In this document: positions 36,401 through 44,529 of the stretch, piece by piece | How positions within the stretch are numbered: position 1 is the first letter of the stretch | Layout: every line of letters begins with the position of its first letter | From: Pedobacter cryoconitis | GTDB lineage: Bacteria; Bacteroidota; Bacteroidia; Sphingobacteriales; Sphingobacteriaceae | Direction of reading: 5' to 3' | Assembly: GCF_003259615.1 (NCBI RefSeq) | Contig: NZ_QLLR01000016.1 | Coordinates: forward strand, 55,443 to 119,442 | DNA: 64,000 nt | The notes under the pieces: model-generated | What the model was told of the DNA's origin: nothing | The model's database searches: none | What the model saw: only the letters and a program-made list of their open reading frames with translations | Translations under genes and position numbers: made by a program

Positions 36401-37505
36401 TCGGAACTGGATCAGAATAAAATCCTTGACCTTCAGCATTGAAACTATTGAAAAACTTCACGTAATAATCTCCCGTAGGCACTTCTCCTGTTGGAAGTGT
36501 TGCCATTTTTTGGCCTACACTGACATCTATACCGCCGCCAACATGCCAACCTGCAAACCTTTCTATTATTGGTATCGGATTAATTGTATTGAAATCTCCG
36601 TTTACGAGTTTATTAGAAAGATATCCCGCTTGATAGTAGGTTGCAGCTGACTTGTAAGCAGGTTGATTTTCAGTAAACAGGTCATTATCGGTTAACTCAT
36701 CTGGCTGAACATTTCTGTTTTTATTTACTAGTTCTGATGAAATAAAAGTTCCATCTGGAGCGAACCTACGAGCATTAAACCCATTGCCTGCAAGCTGACT
36801 TACATCAACAAACCACCATTCTCCATCAACCTGTTTTATATTGGCCGTAAACTGTGAGCAAATGGATTTTATGATTTCATATACTGAATAAGGTTTATTA
36901 TTTGTATCAATAAACCTGTTTGTATCTACGTAAGTCTGAGACAACGGACAACTGTTAATATCATTAGCCATTGTTTGCTCATAGGTATTAACACCGATCA
37001 ATACGTTTAAATCTAGCTTTGTAGATCGTAGGCATTCGCAAAGGATATTTTTTAAGTTATCAACCTTCTTTATTAGAGCGCCGTACTCAGTTACATATGG
37101 CGTATTTTTAAGCGAAACAATTACATCGGTTGCCTTTAATTCAAATTCATAAGGATAGGACTTAAACGGTTCCTTTGAGCTGTCAGGCACAATAAACCAA
37201 GATCCTTTTAGCTTGAAATCGTCCCCAGAATAATGGTTAATTTTCCATTGTCTTTCGTCTCCAGTATAAAAACTCTGCAAGCCGTAAGCATCAGAAGTAG
37301 CCAACAATGAGGTTACAGACGAGCTGCCTGTCAATTGATTTAGTTTATCATCAGCTTCATTTTTATAAGTTATTTTAATTGGTTCAGAGCCTCCGGATAC
37401 TGAAATCACTTCCCCGGTATAATCCATCTTTAGGAGATCAATTCTTTTTTTGACTGCCCCTCTTCCGCAAAAATCTAACCTATATTTTACACCGTAATTC
37501 GCCAT
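33405..37505 (-). CDS. Large tail tip / receptor-binding fibre protein
   Basis: 1366 residues. The N-terminal part (MANYGVKYRLDFCGRGAVK) resembles hub or baseplate proteins of Bacteroidota siphoviruses. After about residue 690 it becomes fibre-like: AGLTDVALSNLAIGQALTWDG, then a pyocin-knob-like stretch (about 895-960: DGQRGNLVTFAY, LQINSFYGNTGDIAFRN, NTWGSWRNLLYNGYN), and repeated Gly/Tyr/Asn-rich segments to the end. The C-terminus ALYIPSTSGKLWKLYVQDN echoes an internal segment KLFIPSTDFKLWKIYVD. It probably binds the host receptor. A late-promoter candidate lies just upstream. Confidence 0.8.
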   Translation of the reverse strand: MANYGVKYRLDFCGRGAVKKRIDLLKMDYTGEVISVSGGSEPIKITYKNEADDKLNQLTGSSSVTSLLATSDAYGLQSFYTGDERQWKINHYSGDDFKLKGSWFIVPDSSKEPFKSYPYEFELKATDVIVSLKNTPYVTEYGALIKKVDNLKNILCECLRSTKLDLNVLIGVNTYEQTMANDINSCPLSQTYVDTNRFIDTNNKPYSVYEIIKSICSQFTANIKQVDGEWWFVDVSQLAGNGFNARRFAPDGTFISSELVNKNRNVQPDELTDNDLFTENQPAYKSAATYYQAGYLSNKLVNGDFNTINPIPIIERFAGWHVGGGIDVSVGQKMATLPTGEVPTGDYYVKFFNSFNAEGQGFYSDPVPILQTNTIVLSLTLGADDGNSDSKRQIGIYLRAIFTRPDGYIRYCNLDTDASWAPSWTEYPAAIKTYKKRKELNDDQNLSFNLPFTGSDGFISIWICGVRHEDTSSPLRVRIDNVNLKLDQNPFYKSSIGFVNRLTQFGSYTEAPDTTVLLFGDDDNPSRTSWMRLANGQPTTGWRSNGEILLLQQIATRNILTQYKRVSRRSEGSFMGDFSPLDIFTLPLTQGKFMFVSGTFAVKSGRHKLVLSEVIEPGLQFITEEKFEDYGDFKDSKGNAVGSPNGVNIPAVPGNINVEDFIHNKAVYQTDAVFNVSQGTFKDKLFIPSTDFKLWKIYVDSSGLGGGASPLPGGGSATLAGLTDVALSNLAIGQALTWDGFKWVNKSVVTDLSNYYTKGVSDSRFLAIGGTAVNSISWANAGSYINTDVAVNTYLMGLGADGNWHPIGKGNLTAFLGVIEPLPNTIPRRDSSGYLHANYIRTPESAGNPRGDASLQSMYGNDSANGYHYSWNQAAVRTFLGLSSGSDFVRKNVDSINSAGQADGQRGNLVTFAYTGSGTPYNGSLWSMGGFQNGSYDLQINSFYGNTGDIAFRNRNGDNNTWGSWRNLLYNGYNNATVVFSGGSGTGYNSSELQIMRGGDTPPVLSFHWAGKVASNISIQPSGRIAITNNPGTGFEDLIAKNIEGSGSVTSGDWFYTSGQCGIYSGTYRVGLKPISANQWSFYTDTVNNVVINLTAQGISKGSIHGDYAGNFGFLDKDGSWSLRRDINNGYWYANSYITDNWFRSTGSSGWFNETFSGGIYMQDAVYIRTYGGKKFYCDNIIQTSASFESNGYGFKSTNHRGMVGSYDQTDTANKIIWTIGDQWNEIGTMYGLGYSYNGRLRSGAHQVVISQAGTQNLSLGMDGYIIAEGTISAGTGTNGGFQNNAYNPGHNNIWRLANAGEYGIGYYQGGNSGNDYIGFHFGNRATPQFTFKQNGELTAPVVKATSALYIPSTSGKLWKLYVQDN

Positions 37506-37529
37506 TTATCCCCCTCACTATATCTATGT

Positions 37530-37574
37530 TAAAGGTAAATCAACATTCACGAACAAAAAAAAATAATTACTCTG
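37530..37574 (-). promoter_or_regulatory. Candidate phage late promoter 1 (tail tip and lysis block)
   Basis: On the minus strand, CAGAGTAATTATTTTTTTT (with one extra T) ends with GTTCG, and TACCTTTA lies with its TA exactly 30 bases after the first A of ATTA. A 43-bp copy that differs in only four consecutive bases lies at 47160-47202. It is 25 bases upstream of the tail-tip gene start. Confidence 0.65.
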
Positions 37575-37585
37575 GTTTGAATAGT

Positions 37586-37593
37586 TATATTTG
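37586..37593 (+). promoter_or_regulatory. -7 element for the secreted cargo gene
   Basis: TATATTTG, a perfect TAnnTTTG, 16 bases before the ATG of the plus-strand gene. There is no TTTG at -33; that position lies inside the divergent late-promoter element. Confidence 0.5.
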
Positions 37594-37609
37594 AGTTTAA
37601 TTTTACACA

Positions 37610-38059
37610 ATGAAGAAATTACTTTACATAATCCTACTACTGTTGCCTATAGCGTCATTTGGACAGAAGATATCATCAAGCCCTTTCCGTGGTGCAGGTA
37701 AAATAATTATAAATACGAGTCTGTCTGCAAAAGAGGGATATTTGAAAGCTGCAAACATGCTTTTAGATTCTGGATATGAAATTAGCGCTAAGGATAATGA
37801 TTTATTCTTTATTGAGTCAAAAGATTTTGAAATTGAAGATACGGTGCCGTATGGCGCAACTGTAATAAAAGGGAAATCTAAGGTAAGAATAAATGTAAGG
37901 GCAAAGGATGGTGAGTTAATAGTAATATTAAAGATTCGGCACGAAAACAACAGTTATGGTACAGTGCATTACCTCATTGATCCTCCTAGGCCACTGATAT
38001 TTGATATTATATCAGACTTCTCCAATAAATTTAAAATGCCATTTTCGTATTCTGAATAA
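37610..38059 (+). CDS. Secreted protein of unknown function, prophage cargo (moron)
   Basis: 149 residues with a clean signal peptide (MKKLLYIILLLLPIASFGQ) and no lipobox. The mature part is alpha/beta (AKEGYLKAANMLLDSGYEI, SKVRINVRAKDGELIVILKI). It stands alone on the plus strand between two minus-strand late blocks, with its own promoter element and a shared terminator. That is the layout of a lysogenic-conversion gene. The family is not recognised. Its host-like signal peptide suggests it acts in the lysogen's periplasm or outside. Confidence 0.75.
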   Translation: MKKLLYIILLLLPIASFGQKISSSPFRGAGKIIINTSLSAKEGYLKAANMLLDSGYEISAKDNDLFFIESKDFEIEDTVPYGATVIKGKSKVRINVRAKDGELIVILKIRHENNSYGTVHYLIDPPRPLIFDIISDFSNKFKMPFSYSE

Positions 38060-38097
38060 CCATCAACTAGGATTACAAAAGTACTTCTAGTTGATGG
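38060..38097. terminator. Bidirectional hairpin between convergent genes
   Basis: An 11-bp perfect inverted repeat CCATCAACTAG / CTAGTTGATGG with a 16-base loop, between the ends of the cargo gene and the tape measure gene. The T run is weak on both sides. Confidence 0.6.
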
Positions 38098-38109
38098 TAA
38101 TATTAATTG

Positions 38110-41100
38110 TTATCCTCTATTATTGATCTTCTCTGTTCTTTTAAATGAAACATAAATATCCTGTCCGCTTAGTCGAACCTCTGGAATCATTACCTGAACA
38201 TTCGCGTTACCGTTTATTGAGCGCATTACATCATGATTCGGCACGACTTGAGACCCCATTGGCAAATTAACTAATTCGGGTCCTTGTTCTCCTACTAATG
38301 CTACACCTCCTGGTGCATAATTTGTTCCCATTGCGTAGTGCGCAACTCCGTATTGCGGCGATTGCTGTTGTTTGCCTCCTGATCCTCCGCTCCCTCCATT
38401 TATAAGCCCGCTAAATGCACCGGCCGCAATTTTCAAAGCAATACCAGCAGCAATTGCCGCCGCTCCAGCAATAAAACCTCCTAATGGTACGAGCAAAGCC
38501 TTATCTAGGGCGGCTTTTATTTGAGCAGCAATCCCGTATTGTATCAATAAGTCTCCCATTTTTCCTAAGAATCCGCCAAAGGCTGAAAGTACTTCATTGC
38601 CAAATCCAGACATATCACCACTTGCCATCATCTGGCCAATGCCTTCAGCAAATTTCCCAACTGTATCTACAGTAAATGACTCAACCGCAGACTTCATATT
38701 TTCGGCAAACGCCTGAGTATTTATGAGGGCTTCTGTATTTTTTGATAACTCAGCAGATTTGGATTCATATTCTGCCTGGTTAATAAGTGCATCAGACCTA
38801 AGTTTTTTAAGATCCTCTAGCGCTCTCCTTTGTGCTTCTATCTGCGCTCCATAAGGGTCAAGGCCATTTTTTGATGCGTCAAACATTGCCATTTGCGTAT
38901 TCCTATGCTCTTTTACAATTTCTGCTATCTGTAGCGCAGATATCTGCTGATCTTTAATCCCCTTATCAACATTAACCTTATTGATTTCGTCAGCCTCCTG
39001 TTTTTTGAGTGCAATTATAGCAGATTTATTCCCTTCAGAAAGTCTAATCTTTTCTGCGAACTCATTTTTCAAGTTCTGAATTGTCCTGGCTGTCCCGTCT
39101 AACTCTATCAGTTCAGTAGCATCATTCCTTTTTTTAACAAAGTCTGCAATCTGCTTTGAATTATCAGCTATGATATTGGTTTTTCCTTCAGTATAGTTTG
39201 TTTCAAGCGTCGCAGAGGCTTTTGCCTTCTTTTCTCCGGCAGGTAGTTTTTCAATTACTGCCTTTATCTTGTTGTACTTGTCATCCCATTCCTGAAGATC
39301 CTTACTAAGCCCCTCCTTGGTGATTATATTAGACTTGTTATAAAAGTCTTGGAGTTGCTTTTCTACTGTATCAAAAGCATGTGCAGACTTCTTATTTTCT
39401 TTCCCTGGTAGATCAACTCCCTCTCCCTTTACAACTGTAGGTGGGTAGAGTTTTTTATAGGTGTCCTTTAGTCGATTTACAGTGGCTTCCTGTTGGAATG
39501 TAGCCAGTCTAAGCTTGTTTGTTTTAGCTATTTGGTCATCAAGAGGCTTTCCGACATTATTTGGATCTTTAATATAGGCAAGGTTATAGTTTAGCCTGCC
39601 AATTGCCTCTGTTTGTTTTTTTGTTTCAATTGTGATTAACTTACGTAACTCAATTTCTGATTTACCCGAAGCCATTAAATCTGCCTTTGTTGACCCGGTG
39701 CCAGTCAGCCTGTCTTTTAGATCGTCCGTGGATCTATCTCTACGTCTTTTAAAAGCAGCGTCAATTTCTTCCTTGCTGGAAACTGGAGTGCCGCCATTCA
39801 TCACCTTTGTAATAATCATCTTATCACTTGCGGCTTGAATTCTATCAGCTAAAGTATCAATCCATTTTATCGAAGTAGTAGCTCCTTCAATAACTCTTTT
39901 AAAGAAATTTCCTGTACTTGAATTCGGATCAGTAGTGATATTGGTAATTGTATTCCCAAGCTTTGACAAACTAGCAGCCAGGTTATCATTTTTAATCTCA
40001 AACTGCTCAGCGCTTAGTTTACCTTCTTTATATTGGACTGTAGACTCGGAAATGTGCTTATTTAAATCTTGCTGATGTAAGGCTAAGGCTGAAATTGCCT
40101 GTCCTGCTCGTGCCGCATCCATACCAGCAGACTTCATTAAATCTTGAAACTGTGTGGTTTTTTGTCCGCCTTTCGCTAACCCATTAAAGAATAACTCTAG
40201 TGCTTTTTGAGTATCGGTATTAATAATATTAGTAAACTCTTTTAAAGTTAAACTCGCATCAGCAATCTGAGCTACCGCTAAGAATTTCTCCCGTTTAGTT
40301 GCTATACTTCCTATCAACTTTTTAAATGCTGTACCCGCAACCTCTGCCGATACTCCGTTTTCTTGTAAAACTGCCCCATAAGAAAGTAACACAGGTAAAG
40401 ACAACCCGGCTTGCGCCGCCACCCCACCAACTCGCTCTCCAAAATCGGTAAGAAAATCACCTGTGGCTAGGCCAGATTGCCCGAGGCCAAGTATTACTGA
40501 TCCAATCTGATTAAATGCCTTTTCAACGTCGCCTCCTTCGGCTTTTGAAACCCCAAATACATTATTTAATACTCCTAAAGACTTTGCAACTCCTTCAGCT
40601 CCACCTTGTAACTCTCCGGATAACGATACAGATAACTGATCTACCGCAGTTGTAAACCCGCCTAGTTGCTCTTTAGCGATACCTAATTGACCCCCAATGA
40701 TAGCGATGTCAAGTAACCCTTTTAATGAGGTTCTGGTGTCGATCTTCTTTAATGTTTCAACAAGCGCATTAACTTCAACGGTTGTTAAACCAGCGGTACG
40801 CTGAACATCGGACATGCTATCAGATATTTCAGCATTATTTGCAATGATTTGCTTTCCGAGCGAAACAACTGTATAAAATGAAATATAAGATTCGGCCATT
40901 GCCGCAAGGCTTTTAATTGCCGCCGAAGCATAGTCACCAACATTCCGCTGATGATTCCCCATCGCAGCATCAACTTTCTTTAATGAGTCATTGAGTTTGT
41001 CATACTGGATAATCATAGCCTTTACAGCCGGGTTCATTTTACCCGTCATAACATCTCCAGCCGCCCTGATTTCCTTGCCTAATGCGGTTAATTTCTGTTG

Positions 41101-41628
41101 TGCCTCTGCGTAACTTCCCGCTGCTGCAACTACCGCTACCTTGTTTTGCATGTTAGCTAGACGGAGCTGGTTGATAGCCACAGTTGCTGCTGCGCTGGCA
41201 GTTCTATTTTGTTCAGTAGTTAACTTCTGTTGAATAAGAGTCGCTGTATATTGGAGCGTTGCCTCCTTTGCTCTTTCTACAGAGGATCTATTTGTTTCTG
41301 TAACTACTTTTTGCTCTTGAACTGCTGTAGTTGCATCAATAGTGGCTTTCTTAAGCTCCTCATTAGCCGCCTTAGTCTTCATAAAGGCTACTCGGCTATC
41401 TTCAGCTTTTACCTTCAAATCCTTCATTTCATTGCCGAAGGACTTAAGTCCCTGAGAAGACATACCTATACCTAAGTCGCTTAAAGTCTTTTCAAGGCTT
41501 TTTAATGCGGTGTTTCCGTTACTAACAAAATCTATTATATCTTTTTCGCCTGTTTTAAGCCCCGCCGAGAGGCTATCCATTTTCGCAATTACCTCTAACG
41601 ATAACATTGCGTCACTTCCTGCGCCCAT
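38110..41628 (-). CDS. Tail tape measure protein
   Basis: 1172 residues, the second longest phage gene. Long helical, Ala/Lys/Gln-rich coiled coils fill the N-terminal 230 residues. A TP901-type core follows (ERVGGVAAQAGLSLPVLL, GVSAEVAGTAFKKLIGSIA), then more coiled coil. A hydrophobic segment lies near the C-terminus (LVPLGGFIAGAAAIAAGIAL) and a Gly/Gln-rich tail. It sets tail length and is ejected at infection. GGGAGG before the ATG (41626-41628) is a good Shine-Dalgarno. It directly follows the tail-chaperone frame. Confidence 0.92.
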   Translation of the reverse strand: MGAGSDAMLSLEVIAKMDSLSAGLKTGEKDIIDFVSNGNTALKSLEKTLSDLGIGMSSQGLKSFGNEMKDLKVKAEDSRVAFMKTKAANEELKKATIDATTAVQEQKVVTETNRSSVERAKEATLQYTATLIQQKLTTEQNRTASAAATVAINQLRLANMQNKVAVVAAAGSYAEAQQKLTALGKEIRAAGDVMTGKMNPAVKAMIIQYDKLNDSLKKVDAAMGNHQRNVGDYASAAIKSLAAMAESYISFYTVVSLGKQIIANNAEISDSMSDVQRTAGLTTVEVNALVETLKKIDTRTSLKGLLDIAIIGGQLGIAKEQLGGFTTAVDQLSVSLSGELQGGAEGVAKSLGVLNNVFGVSKAEGGDVEKAFNQIGSVILGLGQSGLATGDFLTDFGERVGGVAAQAGLSLPVLLSYGAVLQENGVSAEVAGTAFKKLIGSIATKREKFLAVAQIADASLTLKEFTNIINTDTQKALELFFNGLAKGGQKTTQFQDLMKSAGMDAARAGQAISALALHQQDLNKHISESTVQYKEGKLSAEQFEIKNDNLAASLSKLGNTITNITTDPNSSTGNFFKRVIEGATTSIKWIDTLADRIQAASDKMIITKVMNGGTPVSSKEEIDAAFKRRRDRSTDDLKDRLTGTGSTKADLMASGKSEIELRKLITIETKKQTEAIGRLNYNLAYIKDPNNVGKPLDDQIAKTNKLRLATFQQEATVNRLKDTYKKLYPPTVVKGEGVDLPGKENKKSAHAFDTVEKQLQDFYNKSNIITKEGLSKDLQEWDDKYNKIKAVIEKLPAGEKKAKASATLETNYTEGKTNIIADNSKQIADFVKKRNDATELIELDGTARTIQNLKNEFAEKIRLSEGNKSAIIALKKQEADEINKVNVDKGIKDQQISALQIAEIVKEHRNTQMAMFDASKNGLDPYGAQIEAQRRALEDLKKLRSDALINQAEYESKSAELSKNTEALINTQAFAENMKSAVESFTVDTVGKFAEGIGQMMASGDMSGFGNEVLSAFGGFLGKMGDLLIQYGIAAQIKAALDKALLVPLGGFIAGAAAIAAGIALKIAAGAFSGLINGGSGGSGGKQQQSPQYGVAHYAMGTNYAPGGVALVGEQGPELVNLPMGSQVVPNHDVMRSINGNANVQVMIPEVRLSGQDIYVSFKRTEKINNRG

Positions 41629-41630
41629 AT

Positions 41631-41987
41631 CTACCTCCCTATTTCCTTTTGTATCCGTTCAGCAATTCGTTTCCTCTCCGCTGGTGTTATTTTAAATCTT
41701 TCCTTTTTAGGTATTGAATCCCCCTCTAAAGGCCACCAAACCATCTGATTTTCAGGCATTTTTTCAGGATCAGCATACCCACATTGAATTATCCACCCCA
41801 GTGATCTAACGCGCTTCCATTCTCGTAAATCTTTATCAAAAAAGCCCTGACTCATTAGGGTGTACTCCAAATGCGTCAGGGCATAAAACTCTATCGGCTT
41901 CAATCCGAGTTCTCCGAATGCAAAGCGTTTTATTTTGTTCCAGTCTGTTTTTTGAGTGTTCTTTTGGGTTTTACTGGTTCTTCCTTT
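41631..41987 (-). CDS. Tail assembly chaperone, -1 frame extension (gpT-like)
   Basis: This frame is -1 relative to the gene at 41930-42301 and is open from the A9 tract at 41985-41993 to the stop at 41631. The conserved part reads TDWNKIKRFAFGELGLKPIEF and YALTHLEY, typical of tail chaperone extension domains (GLxPxEFxxLT). The domain begins well before any ATG in this frame, so an independent start is unlikely. A -1 slip on AAA AAA would give a fusion of about 223 residues (105 + 118). This is the conserved gpG/gpGT arrangement of long-tailed phages. Confidence 0.85.
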   Translation of the reverse strand, partial: KGRTSKTQKNTQKTDWNKIKRFAFGELGLKPIEFYALTHLEYTLMSQGFFDKDLREWKRVRSLGWIIQCGYADPEKMPENQMVWWPLEGDSIPKKERFKITPAERKRIAERIQKEIGR

Positions 41988-42301
41988 TTTTTTACGACCC
42001 CAAGCAATTCAGCACCCGCCTTACTGTTTTCGAAGCAGGCAAACACATCCGACAGAATTGTGTCTTTATCAATAATTAATTGATCTAAGCTCTCTGCAAT
42101 ATCTCTGTAGGTTAAGGCAGGGTTACGCCCGCTTACCACTTCTTCATTGCAGTATCCTGAGTACACTAAATCAGTAATTAGTTTACTCCATCCGGTATTA
42201 CCGATTGCTTGTCTATTTCCAAACTCCTCTACGGCTAACATGCCGAAAGTTAATGGGGTTCTAACCCCCGCTAACTCAATTGTAATTCTCCCGTTATTCA
42301 T
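41930..42301 (-). CDS. Tail assembly chaperone (gpG-like, zero-frame product)
   Basis: 123 residues, between the major tail protein and the tape measure gene, the fixed position of this gene. It begins MNNGRITIELAGVRTPLTFG and ends in a Lys-rich tail (VVKKKEEPVKPKRTLKK). The Lys codons GTA AAA AAA AAG hold the slippery A9 tract. Most ribosomes should end here; a fraction would slip into the -1 frame. Confidence 0.88.
   Translation of the reverse strand: MNNGRITIELAGVRTPLTFGMLAVEEFGNRQAIGNTGWSKLITDLVYSGYCNEEVVSGRNPALTYRDIAESLDQLIIDKDTILSDVFACFENSKAGAELLGVVKKKEEPVKPKRTLKKQTGTK
41985..41993 (-). other. Slippery A9 tract for programmed -1 frameshift
   Basis: On the minus strand: GTA AAA AAA AAG GAA in the zero frame. 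It allows tandem slippage of AAA AAA by -1. Polymerase slippage on the A9 run would have the same effect. I see no strong hairpin just downstream. Confidence 0.8.
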
Positions 42302-42303
42302 GC

Positions 42304-42753
42304 TTATGGTGCTTCAGGGGTTAAAAAATATTCACCCACACCCTGGAATGTTGACGAGAATCCAACTGCCTCATTACGTCCGGCGCTCTTAGAAATGGAA
42401 GTAATGAACACATTACCTCTGATCACATCTGTAGGGTCGTCAACCCCGACCATTTTCATAGGAAAGGTAGTTCCTGCTTTCTGCAAACCCGCCAACACAT
42501 TGAATGACGCCTGGCTTACTGCTACAGTATCGTCAATAGCATTGCCATCCCCTTTGAATGACCAGGAGATATCTCCCGGTAAGGATGTTTTGTATCTACC
42601 TGAACATTTAGTTGTTGTATCGATCTGATCCGTACTTGAATCCCAACTGTTTGTTTTTAAACAGGCCAGCGTTACCCACGCGGCTGGCGTTCCTAATTTC
42701 ACGAATAAAAGAACTTTCGTTCCGTTTTTAAAGCCTAATGCTTCCTCTGCCAT
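42304..42753 (-). CDS. Major tail tube protein
   Basis: 149 residues, of the TP901-1-like major tail protein type. Seen: TNSWDSSTDQIDTTTKCSGRYKTSL, split here as TNSWDSSTDQIDTTT and CSGRYKTSLPGD, then an Ig-like VIRGNVFITSISKSAG and the ending SSTFQGVGEYFL. This is where tail tube genes sit, between the tail terminator and the chaperone. AAAGGAGGAGAG lies a few bases before the ATG, a very strong Shine-Dalgarno. Confidence 0.85.
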   Translation of the reverse strand: MAEEALGFKNGTKVLLFVKLGTPAAWVTLACLKTNSWDSSTDQIDTTTKCSGRYKTSLPGDISWSFKGDGNAIDDTVAVSQASFNVLAGLQKAGTTFPMKMVGVDDPTDVIRGNVFITSISKSAGRNEAVGFSSTFQGVGEYFLTPEAP

Positions 42754-42829
42754 AATCTCTCTCCTCCTTTATCGTTTTCTATTTATTAATCATTATGGTT
42801 GTTATTATGCTCAATTATGAGCAAGAAAA

Positions 42830-43273
42830 CTACCTTAGTTGTTGTATTTCGTGCTTATAAATGTTGATTCTCCTGAAAATATTCTCTGTTTTGGAAAGCT
42901 CTTCTATCTGTCTGCTTAGCGTCCTAATGCTGTTCATTACATTAAAATCAGGCAATAGATTAAGCCTCAGCGAATAATTTTCTGTACAAATCAGACTGTT
43001 AATCTTACTTGATATTGCATCTCGTACAATCCCAGACCCTGCTCCTGGCGGGAACTTAGTTACGACATCTAATGTTACATGGACATCAGTATTAAACCCG
43101 CATTTCAGGCTGTGATCAGCTTCATTCTGATCTCTTATCACGACAAAATAACTAGGAGCAGTTTCCGGTACGATTGAATCGTAAATAGGAACCGTAACCT
43201 CATTATATTTTAATCCAGCTAATTTTGCTATGTAAGCGACCCTTAATGGGTAGGTTATGTCTTTTAAATCCAT
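42830..43273 (-). CDS. Tail completion/terminator protein (DUF3168-like)
   Basis: 147 residues: ITYPLRVAYIAKLAGL at the N-terminus and IPVAP-type strand TAPSYFVVIRDQNEADHS, then a helical C-terminus. The fold and gene position (after HK97 gp10-like, before the tail tube) fit the protein that caps the tail tube. Sequence similarity is weak, so the call rests mainly on synteny. Confidence 0.65.
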   Translation of the reverse strand: MDLKDITYPLRVAYIAKLAGLKYNEVTVPIYDSIVPETAPSYFVVIRDQNEADHSLKCGFNTDVHVTLDVVTKFPPGAGSGIVRDAISSKINSLICTENYSLRLNLLPDFNVMNSIRTLSRQIEELSKTENIFRRINIYKHEIQQLR

Positions 43274-43280
43274 TTCGCTT

Positions 43281-43727
43281 TTAATAGGGGTTATTCATTC
43301 TTTTTCTCAGGTTATCTGTTAATCCTGTTGTATTTTTCACCCATGCCGGATACATGTAGGGTCTTGCTGGTAATCTGCCTTTACCATTTACATAAAACTG
43401 ACGGGCTAACTCTCTCCATTCCTGATTGTAGGCTGCTAAGGTTCCGGAGGCGTACTCTCCTGTTCCAAACTCTACATACGCACCCATTTTACCAGCGTCA
43501 ACCCAAATTCGATAGCCTTGACCTTTATTAGTCGCTCCTCCTTTTATCGCTCCATTCAGCTCAACCCAATTGCCATCATTGTCAAAGAATCCAATTGCGC
43601 TGGCGTAAGAACTTGCATCGGCTTTAATAGCCTCCCCTACACTGGTAATGCCATCAAGGATTGCGTTTTCAACTCTAACAAACTTTGTTGTGAGCCTGCT
43701 AAGGGCTTTATCAAGTCCCGTTATCAT
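43281..43727 (-). CDS. HK97 gp10-like neck/tail protein
   Basis: 148 residues. The segment GAYVEFGTGEYASGTL is characteristic of HK97 gp10-type proteins, as is the C-terminal RLPARPYMYPAW. It acts in joining head and tail. It overlaps the adaptor gene by 4 bases. Confidence 0.85.
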   Translation of the reverse strand: MITGLDKALSRLTTKFVRVENAILDGITSVGEAIKADASSYASAIGFFDNDGNWVELNGAIKGGATNKGQGYRIWVDAGKMGAYVEFGTGEYASGTLAAYNQEWRELARQFYVNGKGRLPARPYMYPAWVKNTTGLTDNLRKRMNNPY

Positions 43728-44047
43728 TTCCTTGTTAATCCAATTATTGTTAATTCCCGCATACGTTCATCTACGTTAATATTACTTTGAATTGTGTACT
43801 TAGCGCTACGGTATTCAATAATCATATTTTTAGTCAGCTGCTTATCTGGCCTGTAGCGAATTGCAAACTCTTTCGGTTCCTCTAAATCCGTTTGGTATGC
43901 TTGCGCATTCCTCTGGTTCTTTATGGTAGTTACGTTTGCCCATGTTTCCCAGTAAACAACTCGCTGACCTGGTGTAACTCCTCCGCCCGGGTCTTTTAAA
44001 TCTTCAAATGTTACTATTGTTACCCGCTCACGCTTATTCCCTATCAT
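43724..44047 (-). CDS. Head-tail adaptor (head closure protein)
   Basis: 107 residues: RERVTIVTFEDLKDPGGG, the WETWANVTTI strand, and EFAIRYRPDKQLTKNMIIEY, the pattern of SPP1 gp16-like stopper proteins. Overlaps both neighbours by 4 bases. Confidence 0.85.
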   Translation of the reverse strand: MIGNKRERVTIVTFEDLKDPGGGVTPGQRVVYWETWANVTTIKNQRNAQAYQTDLEEPKEFAIRYRPDKQLTKNMIIEYRSAKYTIQSNINVDERMRELTIIGLTRK

Positions 44048-44529
44048 AAAAAAAGTCCTCCGACACGAGAATAAGGACGTAATAAGGTTGTAACATTGAA
44101 TGGTACATCAACCATAGTCAACCCTCTTTCCCCAACTATAAAGGATTCTCGGTTCTCCGAAAGGGTTGCAGTCATCATTTTGATTGCAGACCTAATTGGT
44201 TCAGGTAAATTTTCAGGAGTATATCCAGTTTTATAAGAGATCAATGCAGTTTCACCACACGTATAGACAACATTATCAGAATACAAATACTCAACTACCT
44301 GCCCATTGACGCTTAACACAGAAGTAATACTAATTACAGGAGCAACTAACTCAGTACGCTTACGTCCTGTAGCTCTGGTTAAATCCTTGACCGAAAAGCT
44401 CAATCCGGTATACTCTTCACACCAGGAAATAGACGTTTTGATCATATCCACAAGGACGGAATCCTCTAGATTATATGAATCGTCAATACGCATGTATAGT
44501 TTTGCTGCTTCAGGTGTCAATACTGCCAT
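44044..44529 (-). CDS. Head-tail connector protein (gp6-like)
   Basis: 161 residues. TPEAAKLYMRIDDSYNLED and SISWCEEYTGLSF match the helical gp6/gp15-type connectors of HK97-like phages that sit under the portal. It overlaps the adaptor gene by ATGA. Confidence 0.85.
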   Translation of the reverse strand: MAVLTPEAAKLYMRIDDSYNLEDSVLVDMIKTSISWCEEYTGLSFSVKDLTRATGRKRTELVAPVISITSVLSVNGQVVEYLYSDNVVYTCGETALISYKTGYTPENLPEPIRSAIKMMTATLSENRESFIVGERGLTMVDVPFNVTTLLRPYSRVGGLFL

